From: Acidobacteriota bacterium
Lineage (GTDB): Bacteria > Acidobacteriota > Vicinamibacteria > Vicinamibacterales > UBA8438
DNA length: 19,025 nt
Direction of reading: 5' to 3'
NCBI GenBank assembly: GCA_011523485.1
Contig: WTGR01000831.1
Location: 1-19,025 of the forward strand
Shown: in pieces, positions 16,780-19,025 of the stretch
Layout: each line of letters starts with the position of its first letter
How positions within the stretch are numbered: position 1 is the first letter of the stretch
The notes under the pieces: generated by a model
Databases searched by the model: none
Told to the model about the DNA's origin: nothing
Seen by the model: only the letters and a program-made list of their open reading frames with translations
Made by a program: the position numbers and the translations under genes

Positions 16780-17768
16780 CGGTCCGCGCCGGGAGGGTCG
16801 TCGAGAGGGTAGACGCTCGCGTTGCCTGCCGTGCTTGCGCCTTCCGGGCTCGCTGCCGCGTCGGCGGGCACGCAGATCCGACGACGCAGCACCGTCCCGG
16901 GCGGCAGACTGACGCCGTCGGTGACGATGCAACGGTCGAGCCGGCAGTCGGCTCCGATGCGGACGTGGTCCCAGACCGCCGTGCGTTCGAGCGAGGCCGA
17001 CGGGTGAATCGTCGACCCGGCGCCGACCGGCAGCGCCTCGCATCCCTCGCGCCGGGCGACGGCCAGCGACGCGGACAGGTAGCCCGCCGGCGTTCCGACG
17101 TCCAGGAAGTCGTCCCCGCACCTGTGGGCCCGGATGCTTCCGGGCCGCTCGTCGTCCGGGACGGGCAGAAGCCGGTCGTAGATGCCGCCGATGGTGGCGG
17201 CGGGCCGGCCGGCGGGCAGATCCGCGAAGACGGCCGCCTCGACGAGCTGCACACCGACGAAGTGGGCGGCCGCGCCGAGGCCGGCCCGCACGAACCCGCG
17301 CACGCGGCCGTCGCCCGCGACGAGCACCCCGCCGTAGCGGTCCGGGGCCGGATGCGGGGCGACGGCGAGGGTGACCGCGGCGCCGGCGGACGCGTGGGTC
17401 TCGGCGAGCGCGCGAAGCGAGAGGGTCGTCAGGGTGTCGCCGTTGACGACGAAGAAGCGCGAGCCGAGCAGCGGCAGCGCCTGCCGCGGACCGCCGGCGG
17501 AACCGAGGATGACCGGCTCCCAGGAGTAGCGCACGCGCACGCCGGCGGCCTCCCCGTGGCCAACCAGGCGTGTGATCGTCTCCGGCCGGTGGTGCAGGTT
17601 GAGGACGACTTCCGCGACGCCCTGGGCCGCCAGCCATTCCAGGATGCGGGTCACGAGCGGCCGCCCGGCGACCGGCACCGCGGGTTTCGCGCGGACGTCG
17701 GTCAGGGGGCGGAGACGCGTTCCGAGTCCGGCCGCGAGTACGAGGGCGGGAGGCAGCGGGCCGGCCAT
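16776..17768 (-). CDS. MurU-like sugar-1-phosphate nucleotidyltransferase with C-terminal beta-helix
   Basis: This 330-residue protein has the NTP-transferase (Rossmann-like) signature LAAGLGTRLRPLT (11-23) and Lys28. GSAGG (89-93) belongs to the sugar-binding region, VVNGDT (107-112) has the metal-binding Asp111, and DVGTPAGYL (223-231) lies near the end of the catalytic domain. From about 246 to 298 it has imperfect hexapeptides (GSTIHPSASLERTAVWDHVRIGADC, broken here as GSTIHPSASL and AVWDHVRIGADC) typical of a left-handed beta-helix. MurU of Pseudomonas, which makes UDP-MurNAc from MurNAc-1-phosphate, is about 220 residues and lacks this helix, while mannose-1-phosphate guanylyltransferases have it. 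The neighbouring AmgK-like kinase favours MurU, but GDP-mannose or glucose nucleotide chemistry is possible. It ends by a four-base overlap with the kinase gene and starts ten bases after the CYTH gene. The last 30 residues are a Pro/Ala-rich tail. Confidence 0.82.
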   Translation of the reverse strand: MAGPLPPALVLAAGLGTRLRPLTDVRAKPAVPVAGRPLVTRILEWLAAQGVAEVVLNLHHRPETITRLVGHGEAAGVRVRYSWEPVILGSAGGPRQALPLLGSRFFVVNGDTLTTLSLRALAETHASAGAAVTLAVAPHPAPDRYGGVLVAGDGRVRGFVRAGLGAAAHFVGVQLVEAAVFADLPAGRPAATIGGIYDRLLPVPDDERPGSIRAHRCGDDFLDVGTPAGYLSASLAVARREGCEALPVGAGSTIHPSASLERTAVWDHVRIGADCRLDRCIVTDGVSLPPGTVLRRRICVPADAAASPEGASTAGNASVYPLDDPPGADR

Positions 17769-17778
17769 CGGTCGGGCG

Positions 17779-18348
17779 CTACTCGAAGACCATGTCGCCG
17801 ACCGGACGTCCGCGCGCGGCGCAGTCCGACTCCCACACGCGACGATAGGACGCGGTGATGTAGTCGGCGGGACCGCGGCCGAGCGCCTGCGCGAGGCGCG
17901 CCACGCCCGCCTCGCTGCCCTCGAGCTCGACGAAGACTCCGCACGGCGTCTCGTCGATGGCGACGATCGTGCCGTCCCGGTCGAACTCCTCGCGGTACTT
18001 CTGGTAGCGGAACCAGACGTCGAACCCCGCTCGTTCGAGGACCCGGAGCAACACCGCCCCGTCGCCGACGCCCGTCTCGACCTCTTCGCGGACCTTCATG
18101 ACGTCGGGTCGCGGCGGTCCCTTGAAGGTGATGGTGGCGACGCTCTCCCCGCCGGCGTCCGGCGCCTCCATGCGCACGCGCAACGTGCACCACTCGGCGC
18201 GCAGCCGGCCGGTGCTCGTATCGAGAAGGCGGTCGTCCTGCAGGCGGCGCGGGCGCAGCCGGACCGCCCCGAGCGCGGCCACCGCCTCGCGGGCGGCCGC
18301 CGCCGATGCGAACGACAGCTTGATCTCACGCTCGATGCGATCGCTCAT
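17779..18348 (-). CDS. CYTH domain protein (class IV adenylate cyclase/triphosphatase family)
   Basis: CYTH proteins form a beta-barrel tunnel that binds triphosphates with divalent metal. Members include CyaB-type class IV adenylate cyclases, thiamine-triphosphatases and inorganic triphosphatases. The 189-residue product shows the N-terminal ExExK signature (E6, E8, K10 in EREIK). It then has LLDTSTGRL, LRVRM (56-60), TFKGP (74-78), VREEVET (86-92), KYREEF and AIDETPCGVFVELEG (130-144), all tunnel-lining charged strands. Nothing essential looks missing. The activity cannot be told from sequence: inorganic triphosphatase is the commonest outcome among bacterial members. It lies 19 bases after the methyltransferase gene and ten before the nucleotidyltransferase gene, so it belongs to the same transcript. 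No function connecting it with sugar recycling is evident. Confidence 0.87.
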   Translation of the reverse strand: MSDRIEREIKLSFASAAAAREAVAALGAVRLRPRRLQDDRLLDTSTGRLRAEWCTLRVRMEAPDAGGESVATITFKGPPRPDVMKVREEVETGVGDGAVLLRVLERAGFDVWFRYQKYREEFDRDGTIVAIDETPCGVFVELEGSEAGVARLAQALGRGPADYITASYRRVWESDCAARGRPVGDMVFE

Positions 18349-18367
18349 CGGTTGCCCCGCTGGAATT

Positions 18368-19025
18368 CTACGTTGCGCGGACGCGATAGGAGCAACCCGC
18401 CAGGGACGGCGTCCCGACGTGCTTGCCGAAGATCATCACCTTGTGGGTGCTGCCGAGTCCGCCGGGCACCAGCAGGGACTTCAGAGCCAGACGTCGCCGG
18501 AGAGCGGCGACGCCGCCGTCGGGCGATTCGCGCGATGGGTGATTCATCCGCTCGACCGCCCCGAGCCCCAGCAGGAAGTAGGTCTGGTCGAGGACGCCGA
18601 GCGTGCGCGCGCCGGCGTCCTCGGCCGCGTCGCGCACGAGCGTCAGGTCGACGTGCGCGGTGATGTCGCACTCTCCCGGGTCGACGAGCCACGGCGGCGG
18701 GGCGCCGTCGCCGGCGGCCGCGCGGCGCTGCCGCCGGTAGGTCGTCAGCGTGCCCGCGGCATGGGTCGCCGAGTAGAGCTCCCGCGCCTCGTGGCCGTAG
18801 TCGACCAGCAGCAGGAATCCCCGGGTGAGGGCGTCGACGGCCCGACGCACCCAGTCGGCAGCGGCCGGTACGACCTCGGCTCGCCATCCCGACTCCAGCC
18901 GGATGTTCCTGTCGCGAACGTGCTGCAGGCTCGCCTTCGACAGCGGGCCGAGGCGCTCGGCGAAGTCGCCGGTCGCGCGGTCGAGGTCGACGTATGCCTC
19001 CCGGAGCCCGCCGCCGGTCATTTCC
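18368..19025 (-). CDS. MidA/NDUFAF7-type class I SAM-dependent methyltransferase, C-terminal part (5' truncated by window edge)
   Basis: The reading frame stays open to the right edge; the ATG at 19021 is preceded by an in-frame Glu codon, so it is probably an internal methionine. About 219 codons are visible. The wording FLLLVDYGHEARELYSATHAAG (broken here at LLLVDYGHEA and RELYSATHAAG), then GTLTTYRRQ, VDPGECDITAHVDLT and QTYFLLGLG, matches the COG1565 MidA/NDUFAF7 family, in which eukaryotic members methylate an arginine of NADH dehydrogenase subunit NDUFS2. The N-terminal SAM-binding portion (ANEffDALP-type motif) lies outside the window. The product ends with TAG and lies 19 bases before the CYTH gene. 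In bacteria the substrate is unknown. The next gene has a weak ribosome site (GCGGGGC). Confidence 0.85.
   Translation of the reverse strand, partial: EMTGGGLREAYVDLDRATGDFAERLGPLSKASLQHVRDRNIRLESGWRAEVVPAAADWVRRAVDALTRGFLLLVDYGHEARELYSATHAAGTLTTYRRQRRAAAGDGAPPPWLVDPGECDITAHVDLTLVRDAAEDAGARTLGVLDQTYFLLGLGAVERMNHPSRESPDGGVAALRRRLALKSLLVPGGLGSTHKVMIFGKHVGTPSLAGCSYRVRAT

Noticed and set aside
16780..17637. AmgK frame extending upstream by 286 codons
   Set aside because: It overlaps the nucleotidyltransferase gene in another frame, with Arg/Gly-rich nonsense sequence. The ATG at 16779 with the ATGA overlap is the convincing start.

Overview
The window is a gene-dense, very GC-rich bacterial chromosome segment with a coding fraction near 98%. 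It has no sign of a mobile element, phage, CRISPR array or RNA gene. Gene content and base composition suggest a high-GC member of Acidobacteriota, possibly Vicinamibacteria-like. This is an inference from resemblance of the proteins, not from a marker gene. The window carries 15 protein genes. Two are cut by the window edges: smc at the left, and a MidA-type methyltransferase at the right.

Region 1 (1-3682, plus strand) holds the C-terminal part of the chromosome-condensation ATPase SMC. A membrane zinc protease of the Ste24/M48 type follows after four bases. These two converge on the minus-strand genes at about 3683-3773.

Region 2 (3774-14319, minus strand; transcribed right to left) is the conserved information-processing operon rimP-nusA-infB-DUF503-rbfA-nrnA-truB-rpsO-pnp. 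It joins ribosome maturation (RimP, RbfA), transcription elongation (NusA), translation initiation (IF2), tRNA modification (TruB), ribosomal protein S15 and RNA turnover (NrnA, PNPase). Most junctions are a few bases or overlap, which implies co-transcription and translational coupling. The two roomier leaders, before pnp and before rimP, both contain inverted repeats that could be regulatory. The rimP leader has an extended -10 promoter candidate followed by a clear intrinsic-terminator hairpin, then the first gene.

Region 3 (14442-19025, minus strand) is an upstream operon: MidA-like methyltransferase (partial), CYTH-domain protein, MurU-like sugar nucleotidyltransferase, AmgK-like sugar kinase, asnS. 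Gaps are 19, 10, -4 and 10 bases, and it ends at the hairpin at 14367-14391. The kinase/nucleotidyltransferase pair looks like the anomeric MurNAc/GlcNAc recycling route to UDP-MurNAc.

I do not see a new biological system here; this is mostly core housekeeping DNA. The observations most worth checking are the possible attenuator before rimP, alternative stems in the pnp leader, a 24-bp tandem repeat in the disordered part of IF2, an acidic insertion in SMC, and the AmgK/MurU pair with an enlarged MurU-like partner.
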